Part shown: piece by piece, positions 15,601-24,010 of the stretch | Numbering within the stretch: the stretch's first letter is position 1 | Layout of the letters: every line of letters starts with the position of its first letter | Assembly: GCA_017501255.1 (NCBI GenBank) | Contig: JAFVXE010000005.1 | Span: 62,001-126,000 of the forward strand | DNA from: Clostridia bacterium | GTDB lineage: Bacteria; Bacillota; Clostridia; Christensenellales; Aristaeellaceae | DNA: 64,000 nucleotides | Direction of reading: 5' to 3' | Translations under genes and position numbers: made by a program | The notes under the pieces: generated by a model | What the model was told of the DNA's origin: nothing | Databases searched by the model: none | What the model saw: the letters and a program-made list of their open reading frames with translations, nothing else

Positions 15601-15913
15601 GGCGATTTTCAGAAAAATTCTGTCTTTTTTCGGTTGGTCAGAATTGGTTTCAACACCGCCTTTTGTGGGTATGCTTGGATTGACAGGAGGACGCGGTGGA
15701 CACACCACCGAAAACACTATTCCTTGTGTTTCAGCATCCAATTTCTCCCCATATCTTGCGTTTTTCCTGTTCGCCATACACCACTTTTGGTTGTGGAAAA
15801 ACTCGTGGAAAACCGTCACAAACCGCCATCTTTCAACCGGAAACCATTGGCTCAACAAGGGTTCGATGTTTTCCACATCTTGTGGTCAAAGCCTATTTTC
15901 CCAAATTTCAGCC
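15601..15913. other. Intergenic region with repeated TGTGGAAAA-type motifs
   Basis: No gene-like frame is seen here. The stretch about 15785-15890 holds TGTGGAAAA, CGTGGAAAA and TTTTCCACA, resembling DnaA boxes with one mismatch. Similar clusters lie at about 37300-37491 and 38410-38575. Confidence 0.5.
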
Positions 15914-15925
15914 ACTAAATGTAGT
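15914..15925. promoter_or_regulatory. Candidate NrdR box
   Basis: ACTAAATGTAGT has the ACTA-N4-TAGT arms of NrdR operators and lies 11 bases upstream of the -35 of the nrdD promoter. Most NrdR targets have two boxes; I see only one good match. Confidence 0.5.
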
Positions 15926-15936
15926 ACATTGTTCTA

Positions 15937-15965
15937 TTGACATCCACTGCCCGCCCACCTATAAT
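15937..15965 (+). promoter_or_regulatory. Consensus sigma-A promoter of nrdD
   Basis: TTGACA (15937-15942), 17-bp spacer, TATAAT (15960-15965): a perfect match to consensus. Confidence 0.85.
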
Positions 15966-16070
15966 GAGTAGGCTCGCTCCCAAGGCGGGCGAGGGTCGCC
16001 AAAGGACGATACCTCTCTCACTCTCTCTACTATCACCATTGCTACTTTCGATACAAAGGAGCCGATCATC

Positions 16071-18398
16071 ATGATTACTACCATTACCAAGCGAGACGGC
16101 CGTGTGGTCCCCTTCGAGCAGGAAAAGATCGAGCAGGCCATTGAGAAGGCCTTCATGGCCAGCGGCAGCCGCAAGAGCGCCGATACCGCCAAGGAACTGG
16201 CGCAGCTGGTTGTGGATACCATCGAGCGGGATGAAACCGTCGAAACCTCTCCCTCTGTGGAGCAGGTGCAGGATACCGTGGAAAAGGTGCTCATTGAAAA
16301 AGGCTTCGTGCGCTCTGCCAAGGCCTACATCCTCTACCGTGCCGAGCGCAGCCGTGTGCGTGAGATGAACACCCGCCTGATGAAGATCTTTGAGGATATT
16401 ACCTACAAGGATGCTGTGGACAGCGACATCAAGCGCGAGAACGCCAACATCAACGGCGATACCGCCATGGGCAGTATGCTCAAGTTCGGCAGCGAAGGCG
16501 CCAAGCAGTTCTACAATATGTATGTGCTGGATCCCCGCTTTGCCAAGGCCCACAGCGACGGCGACATCCACATCCACGACCTGGACTTCTATACCCTCAC
16601 CACCACCTGCTGCCAGATCGACCTGCTGGATCTGTTCCACAACGGCTTCTCCACCGGTCACGGCGTGCTGCGTGAGCCCAACGACATCTACAGCTACTCT
16701 GCTTTGGCCTGCATTGCCATTCAGGCCAACCAGAACGACCAGCACGGCGGACAGAGCGTGGTCAATTTCGACTACGGCATGGCCCCCGGCGTGCAGAAGA
16801 CCTACTTCAAGCGTTTCCGGGATAACCTGTCCCGTGCCATGGAATTGCTGGGCGGCATGGAAGATGCTGCCGACAAGGCCCGGGAGATCCTTGCCCAGCT
16901 GGAGGAAGAAGGCAATGGTCAGCCCCATCTGGCTGAGGATGCTTCCTTTGACGCTGCCCTGTCCACGAAGCTGACCGCCGCCATGAACTGCGACGAAGCC
17001 ATGGCCGCCAAGGTGATCGACTTTGTGCGCACCCATGCCCATGCAGAGACCGACAAGGCCACCTATCAGGCCATGGAGGCGCTGATTCACAACCTGAACA
17101 CCATGAACAGCCGTGCCGGTGCTCAGGTGCCCTTCTCCTCCATCAACTACGGCATGGATACCTCTCCCGAGGGCCGCATGGTGATGCGCAACGTGATGCT
17201 GGCCACCGAAGCCGGTCTGGGCAATGGCGAAACCCCCATCTTCCCCATTCAGATCTTCCGTGTGAAGGAAGGCGTCAGCTTCAACCCCGGCGATCCCAAC
17301 TATGACCTGTACCGCCTGGCCATCCGTACCAGCGCCAAGCGTCTGTTCCCCAATTTCAGCTTCGTGGATGCCCCCTTCAACCTGCAGTACTACAAGGAAG
17401 GCCACCCCGAAACCGAAATCGCCTACATGGGCTGCCGTACCCGCGTGATGGGCAATGTGTACGATCCCACCCGTGAAGTGGCTCCCCGCCGCGGCAACCT
17501 GAGCTTCACCTCCATCAACCTGCCCCGCATCGCTCTGAAAGCCAAGGGCGACATCAGCTGGTTCTTTGAGGAACTGGAGCGCACCATGGATCTGGTTCGT
17601 GACCAGCTGCTGGAGCGTCTGGCCATCATCTCCAAGAAAAAGGTTTACAACTTCCCCTTCCTGATGGGCGAAGGCGTTTGGATTGACAGCGAAAACCTGG
17701 ATTGGGAAGACAGCGTTGCCGAAGTGCTGAAGCACGGCACCCTGTCCATCGGTTTCATCGGCCTTGCCGAAACCCTGAAAGCCCTCCGTGGCGCACACCA
17801 CGGCGAAGATGCCAACAGCCAGAACCTGGGCCTGGAAATTGTCGGCGCCATCCGCAAGTATTGCGACGAGACCAGCCAGAAGTACAAGCTGAACTTCACC
17901 TGCCTTGCCACCCCCGCCGAGGGCCTCAGCGGCCGCTTCGTGCGCATCGACAAGGAAAAGTTCGGCATCATCGAAGGCATCACCGACCGGGACTACTACA
18001 CCAACTCCTTCCACGTGCCGGTGTACTACCCCATCAGCGCCTTTGAGAAGATCCGTCTGGAAGCTCCCTATCACGCCCTGACCAACGCTGGTCACATCTC
18101 CTACATCGAGATGGACGGCGATCCCTCCAAGAATCTGGATGCCTTTGAAAAGGTGGTTCGCTATATGCACGACCAGGGCATCGGCTACGGTTCCATCAAC
18201 CATCCTGTGGACCGTGACCCGGATTGCGGCTACAACGGCATCATCGGCGATACCTGCCCCAAGTGCGGCCGCACCGAGGAAGAAGGCCATGCCTTTGACC
18301 GCATCCGCCGCATTACCGGCTATCTGGTGGGCAACCTGAGCCGCTTCAACAACGCCAAGCGCAAGGAAGAAAGCGAACGCGTGAAACACAGCATCTGA
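16071..18398 (+). CDS. nrdD: Anaerobic (class III) ribonucleoside-triphosphate reductase
   Basis: This 775-residue glycyl-radical enzyme reduces ribonucleoside triphosphates to deoxyribonucleotides without oxygen. Residues 1-95 are an ATP-cone (TITKRDGRVVPFEQEKIEQA), the allosteric site. The catalytic barrel includes GDIHIHDLDFYTLTTTCCQ. The C-terminal zinc site uses CGYNG and CPKCG (Cys near 719, 729, 732) and the radical Gly is near residue 750 in RITGYLVGN. AAAGGAG precedes the ATG. The activase gene nrdG is not adjacent, so it must lie elsewhere. Expression is expected to respond to NrdR through the upstream box. Confidence 0.95.
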   Translation: MITTITKRDGRVVPFEQEKIEQAIEKAFMASGSRKSADTAKELAQLVVDTIERDETVETSPSVEQVQDTVEKVLIEKGFVRSAKAYILYRAERSRVREMNTRLMKIFEDITYKDAVDSDIKRENANINGDTAMGSMLKFGSEGAKQFYNMYVLDPRFAKAHSDGDIHIHDLDFYTLTTTCCQIDLLDLFHNGFSTGHGVLREPNDIYSYSALACIAIQANQNDQHGGQSVVNFDYGMAPGVQKTYFKRFRDNLSRAMELLGGMEDAADKAREILAQLEEEGNGQPHLAEDASFDAALSTKLTAAMNCDEAMAAKVIDFVRTHAHAETDKATYQAMEALIHNLNTMNSRAGAQVPFSSINYGMDTSPEGRMVMRNVMLATEAGLGNGETPIFPIQIFRVKEGVSFNPGDPNYDLYRLAIRTSAKRLFPNFSFVDAPFNLQYYKEGHPETEIAYMGCRTRVMGNVYDPTREVAPRRGNLSFTSINLPRIALKAKGDISWFFEELERTMDLVRDQLLERLAIISKKKVYNFPFLMGEGVWIDSENLDWEDSVAEVLKHGTLSIGFIGLAETLKALRGAHHGEDANSQNLGLEIVGAIRKYCDETSQKYKLNFTCLATPAEGLSGRFVRIDKEKFGIIEGITDRDYYTNSFHVPVYYPISAFEKIRLEAPYHALTNAGHISYIEMDGDPSKNLDAFEKVVRYMHDQGIGYGSINHPVDRDPDCGYNGIIGDTCPKCGRTEEEGHAFDRIRRITGYLVGNLSRFNNAKRKEESERVKHSI

Positions 18399-18422
18399 GT
18401 TTGAAAATCATTTCCACATTTG

Positions 18423-18478
18423 AAAACGCCTCTTTCTGTGAACAATGCTTTTGAGCAAAACACAGAAAGAGGCGTTTT
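18423..18478 (+). terminator. nrdD terminator overlapping the spoIVB ribosome binding site
   Basis: AAAACGCCTCTTTCTGTG (18423-18440) and CACAGAAAGAGGCGTTTT (18461-18478) form a perfect 18-bp stem with a 20-base loop. The right arm contains AGAGG, the only ribosome binding site for the ATG at 18480, so mRNA read through from nrdD would hide it. Confidence 0.8.
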
Positions 18479-18479
18479 C

Positions 18480-19736
18480 ATGTTTTTCCGCAAGCCCGAA
18501 CCCACCCGTGCCCGCAGGCTGACTGGCTGGTTCTTATCCGTCCTGCTGCTGATGATTCACTTTTCCCCGCAGGCTGCTTTGCTGCGCTCCCTGCCGGACA
18601 CCCTTTCCATTGCCGCCGGGCAGCAGCTGAGTCTCAGCGCATCCTTTCCGCTGAAAATCGACCTGCAGGGTTCCTCTCTGCCTGCGGATGCCAACGCCGG
18701 ACAAACCCTCAGCCAAGTGGCTCCGGAGGCTGCAACGGCCACTGTGAGCCTGTTTGGACTATTTCCTCTCAAAGAAGTCGCCATTGACATACGGGATGAC
18801 CTGATTCTCTATCCGGGCGGTCAGGCAGTGGGCGTAGCGTTACACACCAAGGGCGTTTTGGTGGTGGGCACCAGCGATCTGACCGGTTTTTCCAGTCCCG
18901 CCCGACTGGCTGGCATCAAACCCGGCGACCTGATTACCGCCGTTGCAGGCAAGCCCATTGATTCCACCACCAGCCTGACCAAGCTGGTGGAAGCCTGCGG
19001 CGGCAAGCCGCTGCCCATTACCATACAGCGGAACGACAACAGCCTCCAACTGACCCTGACCCCTCAAAAGGATCAGCAGTCCGGCACCTATCGCATGGGC
19101 GCATGGGTCAGGGACAGCACCGCCGGGGTGGGCACCCTGTCCTTTTACGGCGAAGTGGAGCCCGGGCAGGGCCTGCGCTACGGTGCTTTAGGCCATGCCA
19201 TCACCGATGCGGATACCCAGCAGGTGCTTGCCATCGGTCACGGGGAGATCATGACCGCCGATGTGGTGGATGTGCGCAAGGGACTGGTGGGCAATCCCGG
19301 TGAGCTGAAAGGCAGCTTCCTTGCCCAGCAGCACATTCTGGGCGGCATCCGCATCAACAACCGATTCGGCATCTACGGCGGCCTGAAGGAAGTCCTGCCT
19401 CATCCCCTCTATCCGGGCGGGCTGCCCATCGGCCGCAAGGATGCGGTGCACACCGGCAAGGCAACGATTCTTTGCACCGTGGAAGGTTCTTCCATGCAGG
19501 AATACGATGTAGAGATCGTGGAGGTGAACCGTCAGAGCCAACCGGCCCAGCGCAGCATGGTGGTGAAGGTGGTGGATGAGCGGCTGCTCAGCAGGACCGG
19601 CGGCATAGTGCAGGGCATGAGCGGAAGTCCGATTATTCAGGATGGGCGGTTGATCGGGGCGGTGACGCACGTATTCGTCAACGACCCCACCATGGGCTAC
19701 GGCCTGTACATCGAATGGATGATCGGGCAGGAGTAA
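18480..19736 (+). CDS. spoIVB: SpoIVB-type sporulation signalling peptidase (S55)
   Basis: This 418-residue protein has an N-terminal membrane anchor (LTGWFLSVLLLMIHF), a PDZ domain around residues 115-195 (VLVVGTSDL...PARLAGIKPGDLITAVAGKPI) and the S55 serine peptidase. The catalytic Ser lies in GGIVQGMSGSPIIQDGRLIG (Ser381) and a His in YGALGHAI. The ending TMGYGLYIEWMIG is typical. SpoIVB cuts SpoIVFA in the intermembrane space to trigger sigma-K processing. Length is close to the Bacillus protein. A decayed copy of its last residues lies at 29642-29743. Confidence 0.93.
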   Translation: MFFRKPEPTRARRLTGWFLSVLLLMIHFSPQAALLRSLPDTLSIAAGQQLSLSASFPLKIDLQGSSLPADANAGQTLSQVAPEAATATVSLFGLFPLKEVAIDIRDDLILYPGGQAVGVALHTKGVLVVGTSDLTGFSSPARLAGIKPGDLITAVAGKPIDSTTSLTKLVEACGGKPLPITIQRNDNSLQLTLTPQKDQQSGTYRMGAWVRDSTAGVGTLSFYGEVEPGQGLRYGALGHAITDADTQQVLAIGHGEIMTADVVDVRKGLVGNPGELKGSFLAQQHILGGIRINNRFGIYGGLKEVLPHPLYPGGLPIGRKDAVHTGKATILCTVEGSSMQEYDVEIVEVNRQSQPAQRSMVVKVVDERLLSRTGGIVQGMSGSPIIQDGRLIGAVTHVFVNDPTMGYGLYIEWMIGQE

Positions 19737-19754
19737 ACAGCCAAACGTAAAAGC

Positions 19755-19826
19755 GGCAAGGCCTACGCCTTGCCCCATACAGCCAGAGCGTGGAACCGAA
19801 GCTCCACGCTCTTTCTTTTTCTTTTC
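19755..19826 (+). terminator. Tandem terminator hairpins after spoIVB
   Basis: GGCAAGGC/GCCTTGCC (19755-19774), then AGAGCGTGGA (19785-19794) pairing with TCCACGCTCT (19803-19812), followed by TTCTTTTTCTTTT. Confidence 0.8.
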
Positions 19827-19827
19827 C

Positions 19828-20460
19828 TCATGCCTCCCGGCAATGCTTCAGTTCCAGTTCCTTCAGCCCCGCCTTATGCAGCAGCACAGTACCAACCAGC
19901 AGCAGCCCCTGCCCCACCACATTCACGCCCTGGGCGATCCAGTTCATGGCAGCATCAGTGAAGTCCTTGCTGGACAGATAGCCCATACCCAGCGAGCATA
20001 CGAAGGCTACCGCAAAGATGGCGATGAGCCACGGTTTTTTCAGCTTGGCGGCAAGGATGCACAGCACCGTATCCATGATGCCAAGGCCAGCCACCATCAG
20101 GCCGACAAACACAAAGGTGCCGGTGAACAGCGGCGGAAAGCCCATCACAGCCTGCTTGGCCTGTGGGCGCAGAAGCATCATCAGTAGTCCGATGCCCGCC
20201 AACAGGAAACCGATGGACTGCACCGGGAAGAACATGGCGTTGAGAGCGGCAAAGTCGCAGATATCGGCAGCATAGAGCAGCTTCCATGTGGCTTTCAGCG
20301 CACCGGCGATGGACACGTCGATCACACCGGCGGAAAACAGCGCAAAGGCCGCGGCGCTCATCTTGTTGTGCAGGTCGTACATCAGAATCATTGCAGCAAC
20401 GGCAAAGAGCAGCACAGGAATGTAGTCCACCAGCGCCATTTCAACGGAAAAGTCATACAT
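19828..20460 (-). CDS. Unknown polytopic membrane protein of the TetR operon
   Basis: This 210-residue protein has about six hydrophobic helices, starting VDYIPVLLFAVAAMILMYDL and ending VNVVGQGLLLVGTVLLHKAG. I see no known transporter or enzyme motif, only a few charged loop residues (LHNKMS, AKLKKPW, SSKDFTD). It is the last gene of a five-gene unit led by TetR and has a perfect AAAGGAGG. It could be a partner of the DUF1295-like protein made from the preceding gene, for example an electron-transfer or exporter subunit, but there is no direct evidence. Confidence 0.75.
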   Translation of the reverse strand: MYDFSVEMALVDYIPVLLFAVAAMILMYDLHNKMSAAAFALFSAGVIDVSIAGALKATWKLLYAADICDFAALNAMFFPVQSIGFLLAGIGLLMMLLRPQAKQAVMGFPPLFTGTFVFVGLMVAGLGIMDTVLCILAAKLKKPWLIAIFAVAFVCSLGMGYLSSKDFTDAAMNWIAQGVNVVGQGLLLVGTVLLHKAGLKELELKHCREA

Positions 20461-20494
20461 GGCAATGCCTCCTTTGTGGGATGCTGCGCGGTCA

Positions 20495-21307
20495 TCAGGC
20501 CTTCTTGTTCAGATGGTAGATGGGCAGCAGCGGAATGATAATGGGGGTCTTGTCGGCGTAAGCGGTATACTCGGCGTTGTCGCCGTAGCGGGCCATCTGA
20601 CGCTTTTCCAGACGCTGGGCACCGTTGAACATGATGTACACGATGCAGATGTACGCCAGCACGGCAGTGATCCACTGGCCTGCGCCGGTGTAGGTGGTCA
20701 GGCCGCTGATGAACACGCCGGTCCAGAACAGGATCTCGCCGAAGTAGTTGGGGCAGCGGCAGATCTTGTACAGACCCTTGGTAGCCACCATCTCGGGGCG
20801 TTCCTTCTTCTGAGCAGACTTCTGGCTGTCGGCGATGGATTCCAGCACCAGACCGAATACGGATACCGCAAAGCCGATCACCGGCACGATGGCATCCACG
20901 GAGGCGTTGGTGTAGCGGAACAGCATGGGGCTGACCTGAGCGGTGTACAGGATGGCAACGCTCACCCAGATGGTGACCAGCACGAAGATGGGCATCTTCT
21001 TTTCGCTGTTCTTGTTCAGGGTATCCTTGGCTACATCGGTCTTGCGGAAGGTGATGCTTTTCAGCTCGCGCACCAGCAAAAAGCCGCTGAGGCGGGCGCC
21101 GTAGCAAACGAACAGCACGCACTCCACCAGCATGATCCACAGGGGCGTGGCGGAGGGGTTGACCAGGTACATAATCAGCGTGGTGATGCCGCCGGCAGCC
21201 ACTGCAAAGCCGTAGCCGATGGACAGGAAATACACAAACTTATAGAAGCCGACTGCGCAGGCCACGGCGCAGACGATCAGCAGGATTCCAAGCAGATCCC
21301 AGGGCAT
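20495..21307 (-). CDS. DUF1295/isoprenylcysteine methyltransferase-like membrane protein
   Basis: This protein of about 270 residues has 6-7 membrane helices. The C-terminal part has GLYKICRCPNYFGEILFWTG, the RxPNYxGE-type motif of DUF1295, steroid 5-alpha-reductase-like and isoprenylcysteine methyltransferase proteins, followed by a tail with RLEKRQMARYGDNAEY. These enzymes use NADPH to reduce enones or S-adenosylmethionine to methylate; the motif alone does not tell which. The ATG at 21307 has AAGGAGGAAC; an upstream extension of the frame overlaps the previous gene and is not real. Confidence 0.8.
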   Translation of the reverse strand: MPWDLLGILLIVCAVACAVGFYKFVYFLSIGYGFAVAAGGITTLIMYLVNPSATPLWIMLVECVLFVCYGARLSGFLLVRELKSITFRKTDVAKDTLNKNSEKKMPIFVLVTIWVSVAILYTAQVSPMLFRYTNASVDAIVPVIGFAVSVFGLVLESIADSQKSAQKKERPEMVATKGLYKICRCPNYFGEILFWTGVFISGLTTYTGAGQWITAVLAYICIVYIMFNGAQRLEKRQMARYGDNAEYTAYADKTPIIIPLLPIYHLNKKA

Positions 21308-21321
21308 AGTGATGTTCCTCC

Positions 21322-22176
21322 TTAACCAAAGTAGCTCTTGATGTAGTCCGCAAAGCTCTTCTCGCCCACAACGGTATCGCCCACCAGATCGTGGCTCAGC
21401 GTCCATTTGGAGAAGAGAATGATATCGTGCTTGCCCGCCTTCTTGATCTTGGGCAGATTGGCCAGAATGCCGAACAGCCAGATGGGGGCCCACTTGATTT
21501 TCAGGGGCTTCTCTGCGGCATCAAAGCACAGCTGGGCCATTTCTTCGTAGGTGTAGGTTTCCTTGCCGCCCACGCTGTAGGTCACGTTGGTATCGCACAT
21601 GTGATCCACAATGAACTGGGCAAAGTCGGCGCAATCCACCACATTGGCCTTCACGCCGCCGAAGCCCTTGAGCAGCTGCATCTCGCCCTTGTCCACATAG
21701 GGCTTGAACACCTTGCAGATATCGTAGAAATAGCCGGTGGGGCGATAGATGACCCAGTCCATGGCTTCCTTCTTGATGTCCTGCTCCACCAGATACTTGG
21801 CGTGGAGCATGGGCACCTTTTCTGCGCCGGGCTCGTCGCAGGAGATGACGGAGATGTAGTTGAACTTCTTCACACCGGCGGCCTTGGCTTCGGCGTAGAG
21901 ATTCATGTTGCCCTGATAGTCGATATCGTAGGAGGTTACGACGGTGGAAGCGCCGGTGAGGCCCACCGTGGTGATGACCACCTCCGCCCCGTCGCACAGA
22001 CCCTTCATGGTCTCGGGCTTGGTGGCGTCGATCTGCACAAAGGTGTACTTGCCTTCGCAGCCGGGAACAGGGGTCTCCCGGATATCTGCCGCCACCACTT
22101 CATGGGAGGCAGCGCACAGGGATTTGAGGATTTCAGCGCCCAGATTGCCGAAAGCGCCTGCAAGAACGATTTTCAT
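21322..22176 (-). CDS. NmrA-like NAD(P)-binding atypical short-chain dehydrogenase
   Basis: This 284-residue Rossmann protein starts MKIVLAGAFGNLGAEILKSL (GxxGxxG nucleotide loop) and continues with VVITTVGLTG, NLYAEAKAAGVKKFNYISVI, a Lys in VPMLHAKYLVEQD and WVIYRPTGYFYD. It lacks the classic YxxxK spacing of catalytic SDRs, as expected in NmrA-like sensors and quinone reductases. It is the third gene in the TetR operon, 16 bases from the flavin-reductase gene, and may sense or use NAD(P)H in the same pathway. Confidence 0.85.
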   Translation of the reverse strand: MKIVLAGAFGNLGAEILKSLCAASHEVVAADIRETPVPGCEGKYTFVQIDATKPETMKGLCDGAEVVITTVGLTGASTVVTSYDIDYQGNMNLYAEAKAAGVKKFNYISVISCDEPGAEKVPMLHAKYLVEQDIKKEAMDWVIYRPTGYFYDICKVFKPYVDKGEMQLLKGFGGVKANVVDCADFAQFIVDHMCDTNVTYSVGGKETYTYEEMAQLCFDAAEKPLKIKWAPIWLFGILANLPKIKKAGKHDIILFSKWTLSHDLVGDTVVGEKSFADYIKSYFG

Positions 22177-22191
22177 AGTTGGTTTCCTCCT

Positions 22192-23118
22192 TTACTTCTT
22201 AGCCTTTTCCTTGGCACGCTTATCGTTGATGATCTGCATATGCTCAGCGGTAACCAGCGTTACGTTGTTTTCCTTGGCCCAGGCCACGCAGCCCTTGAGC
22301 ACCACAGACAGGAACACCCGGGGCACGCCCAGAATGGTCATCAGGGCTTCGTCGGTGAACTTGACGGTATCATCGGCACGGTCGGCGGCATAGCGGACGG
22401 ATTCCAGCGAAGCCTGACGCACCTGCAACAGCTCTGCCCGCATACGGGTCTTGCGGTGGAACCAGAAGTTCTTGGAATCCCGGTAGCCGTAGTCCACCGG
22501 CAGGGCAGGGAAATCCTTGGCCTTCACGCCGTTGATGATGGCATCAGCGTACTTTTTCTTCATCAGGATCTTGTCGATCTTGAGAATGAAGTGTGCGCCG
22601 AACTTGGAGGTAATGCCGTTGAAGTCGTGATAGGGCGGCTCGTAGCCGTTCAACTCGCCGGGCAGATCCTTGTCTGCGCCGTCCAGTTCCCGCACCCAGG
22701 TGCACTCCACAGCTTCGATGGCATCGGTCAGTACCATGGGACGGGCTTCGCCGGTTTCCTCCTCCAACAGGGACTTTTCCAGCTTGAACTTGCACTTGGG
22801 CATCTTGTCCTCGGGCTTGTCGCCGGGCCAGGACAGCTTCACCGCTTCCTTGAAGGTGGCGGGCTTATCGTCGATGAAGTTCAGGGTGCACTTGCCGTTT
22901 TTCAGAATGTTCTGGGCAGTGTTGGAAGAGTTGCGGCAGCTCAGCAGCATGGCATAGTAATCCTTGCCGGCCACATAGTAGGGCTGCACCAGCGAGTAGG
23001 GGCCCAGATTGGTGGTTCCGTCCTCGCACAGGGTGCTGATGATGACCGTGGGCATGGGGAAGAACAGGGATGTTTGATAGAAGTTGTCCACAATGCGGAG
23101 ATTCTCGAAGCTGCTCAT
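22192..23118 (-). CDS. Flavin-reductase-like split-barrel protein with C-terminal PCP_red-like domain
   Basis: Residues about 1-190 are an FMN-binding split barrel of the flavin-reductase type: TSLFFPMPTVIISTLCEDG, NLGPYSLVQPYYV, LLSCRNSSNTAQNI and LNFIDD. The last 60 residues (FTDEALMTILGVPRVFLSVV then KGCVAWAKENNVTLVT) look like the helical PCP_red domain known from light-independent protochlorophyllide reductase and some oxidoreductases, where it sits next to redox cofactors. The role is unknown but a reductase acting on a bulky substrate is plausible. It follows tetR by 28 bases with AGGAGGCCACC upstream. Confidence 0.8.
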   Translation of the reverse strand: MSSFENLRIVDNFYQTSLFFPMPTVIISTLCEDGTTNLGPYSLVQPYYVAGKDYYAMLLSCRNSSNTAQNILKNGKCTLNFIDDKPATFKEAVKLSWPGDKPEDKMPKCKFKLEKSLLEEETGEARPMVLTDAIEAVECTWVRELDGADKDLPGELNGYEPPYHDFNGITSKFGAHFILKIDKILMKKKYADAIINGVKAKDFPALPVDYGYRDSKNFWFHRKTRMRAELLQVRQASLESVRYAADRADDTVKFTDEALMTILGVPRVFLSVVLKGCVAWAKENNVTLVTAEHMQIINDKRAKEKAKK

Positions 23119-23146
23119 GGGGGGTGGCCTCCTTTGGTCTGTTGGT

Positions 23147-23659
23147 TTAGGAAATGAGCTTTTGTATGACCGGATACAGGGTATCGAAAGGGATGCCTTC
23201 CATCGCCCAGCTGATGAGGGATTCGGCGATAAAAGCGGCGGTGAAAGCGGCGGTGTCGCCCTGGCAGATGGGCAGGATGAAGCCCGTCAGCTGCTCCCGG
23301 AGCATCCGGTGGCGGGGGGCAAACCCCGGCGTTACCGCCTTGGCTGCCCCGGCATCGGAAAACAGATCCCGGTGGCCTTCCGCATAGCTGCACAGGGCAT
23401 CGTACACACCTCGCAGCAGCGCCTCCGGCTGGTCTTTGGGCAAAGCTGCCATGGCATCCAGCTGCTTCTGCCATTCCTCCATCATAAAGGCGGCAATCAG
23501 CATTTCCTTGGAGGGGAAGTAATTGTACACCGTTCCCACGCCCACCCCGCAGGCCGCTGCCACGGAGCGGATGGTGGTGCCGGTGTAGCCGCATTCGGCG
23601 ATTTGCCTGCGGGCTTCCCGGAGCAGCTGGTCACGGAGCTTTTCAATGATTTTGGGCAT
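23147..23659 (-). CDS. TetR family transcriptional regulator
   Basis: This 170-residue repressor has the TetR helix-turn-helix in ECGYTGTTIRSVAAACGVGV followed by GTVYNYFPSKEMLIAAFM, and a short ligand-binding half that is unlike well-known drug sensors. It is the first gene of the minus-strand operon tetR, flavin reductase, NmrA, DUF1295, membrane protein. The palindrome TGAACGTGTTCA (23681-23692) lies at the predicted transcription start, so it probably represses its own operon until an unknown ligand binds. Confidence 0.88.
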   Translation of the reverse strand: MPKIIEKLRDQLLREARRQIAECGYTGTTIRSVAAACGVGVGTVYNYFPSKEMLIAAFMMEEWQKQLDAMAALPKDQPEALLRGVYDALCSYAEGHRDLFSDAGAAKAVTPGFAPRHRMLREQLTGFILPICQGDTAAFTAAFIAESLISWAMEGIPFDTLYPVIQKLIS

Positions 23660-23680
23660 TGGAACCCTCCCGGTGTTTTG

Positions 23681-23692
23681 TGAACGTGTTCA
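23681..23692. promoter_or_regulatory. Candidate TetR operator
   Basis: TGAACGTGTTCA is a perfect 12-bp palindrome located between the -10 of the tetR promoter and the tetR start. Confidence 0.55.
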
Positions 23693-23699
23693 TATTGAT

Positions 23700-23728
23700 A
23701 TATTACGCTTTGTGGTGGATGGTGTCAA
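23700..23728 (-). promoter_or_regulatory. Promoter of the TetR operon
   Basis: Minus strand TTGACA (23723-23728), 17-bp spacer, TAATAT (23700-23705). Confidence 0.75.
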
Positions 23729-23805
23729 GGGAGGGGGAATATATGGGCTTGTATACACAGTTGCTAAATGATACACTATTAGTACTCAATATAAGGAGAA
23801 GCACT

Positions 23806-23981
23806 ATGAGTGAGATGACAGAAATCGATACCAACCTATATGGCGTGGAGAACATGGTTCCAAGTGAGAACGGCGATTATGAGGTTTAACAGATACCACA
23901 CATGTAGATACGAGTATTTTCAGTAGTGGTACGATAACTATTTCTCTGGACAAACTTTCTGAGTTCAACGATGCGATATAA
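23806..23981 (+). pseudogene. Small frameshifted ORF at the edge of the AT-rich island
   Basis: ATG at 23806 follows AAGGAGAAGC and encodes MSEMTEIDTNLYGVENMVPS and a few more residues before TAA at 23887-23889. In another frame the reading goes on as TDTTHVDTSIFSSGTITISL and ends DKLSEFNDAI at 23981. A single indel near 23880 would join the two halves into a peptide of about 57 residues. No family is recognised. It could be a small secreted or immunity-type peptide now decayed. Confidence 0.4.
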
Positions 23982-24010
23982 AGTATTATTCATGTTGCGT
24001 AGGTGATTAT

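Noticed and set aside
15915..18389. An 824-codon open frame antisense to nrdD
   Set aside because: It mirrors the biased third positions of nrdD, has no protein-like domain and covers the nrdD promoter. NrdD on the other strand is certain.
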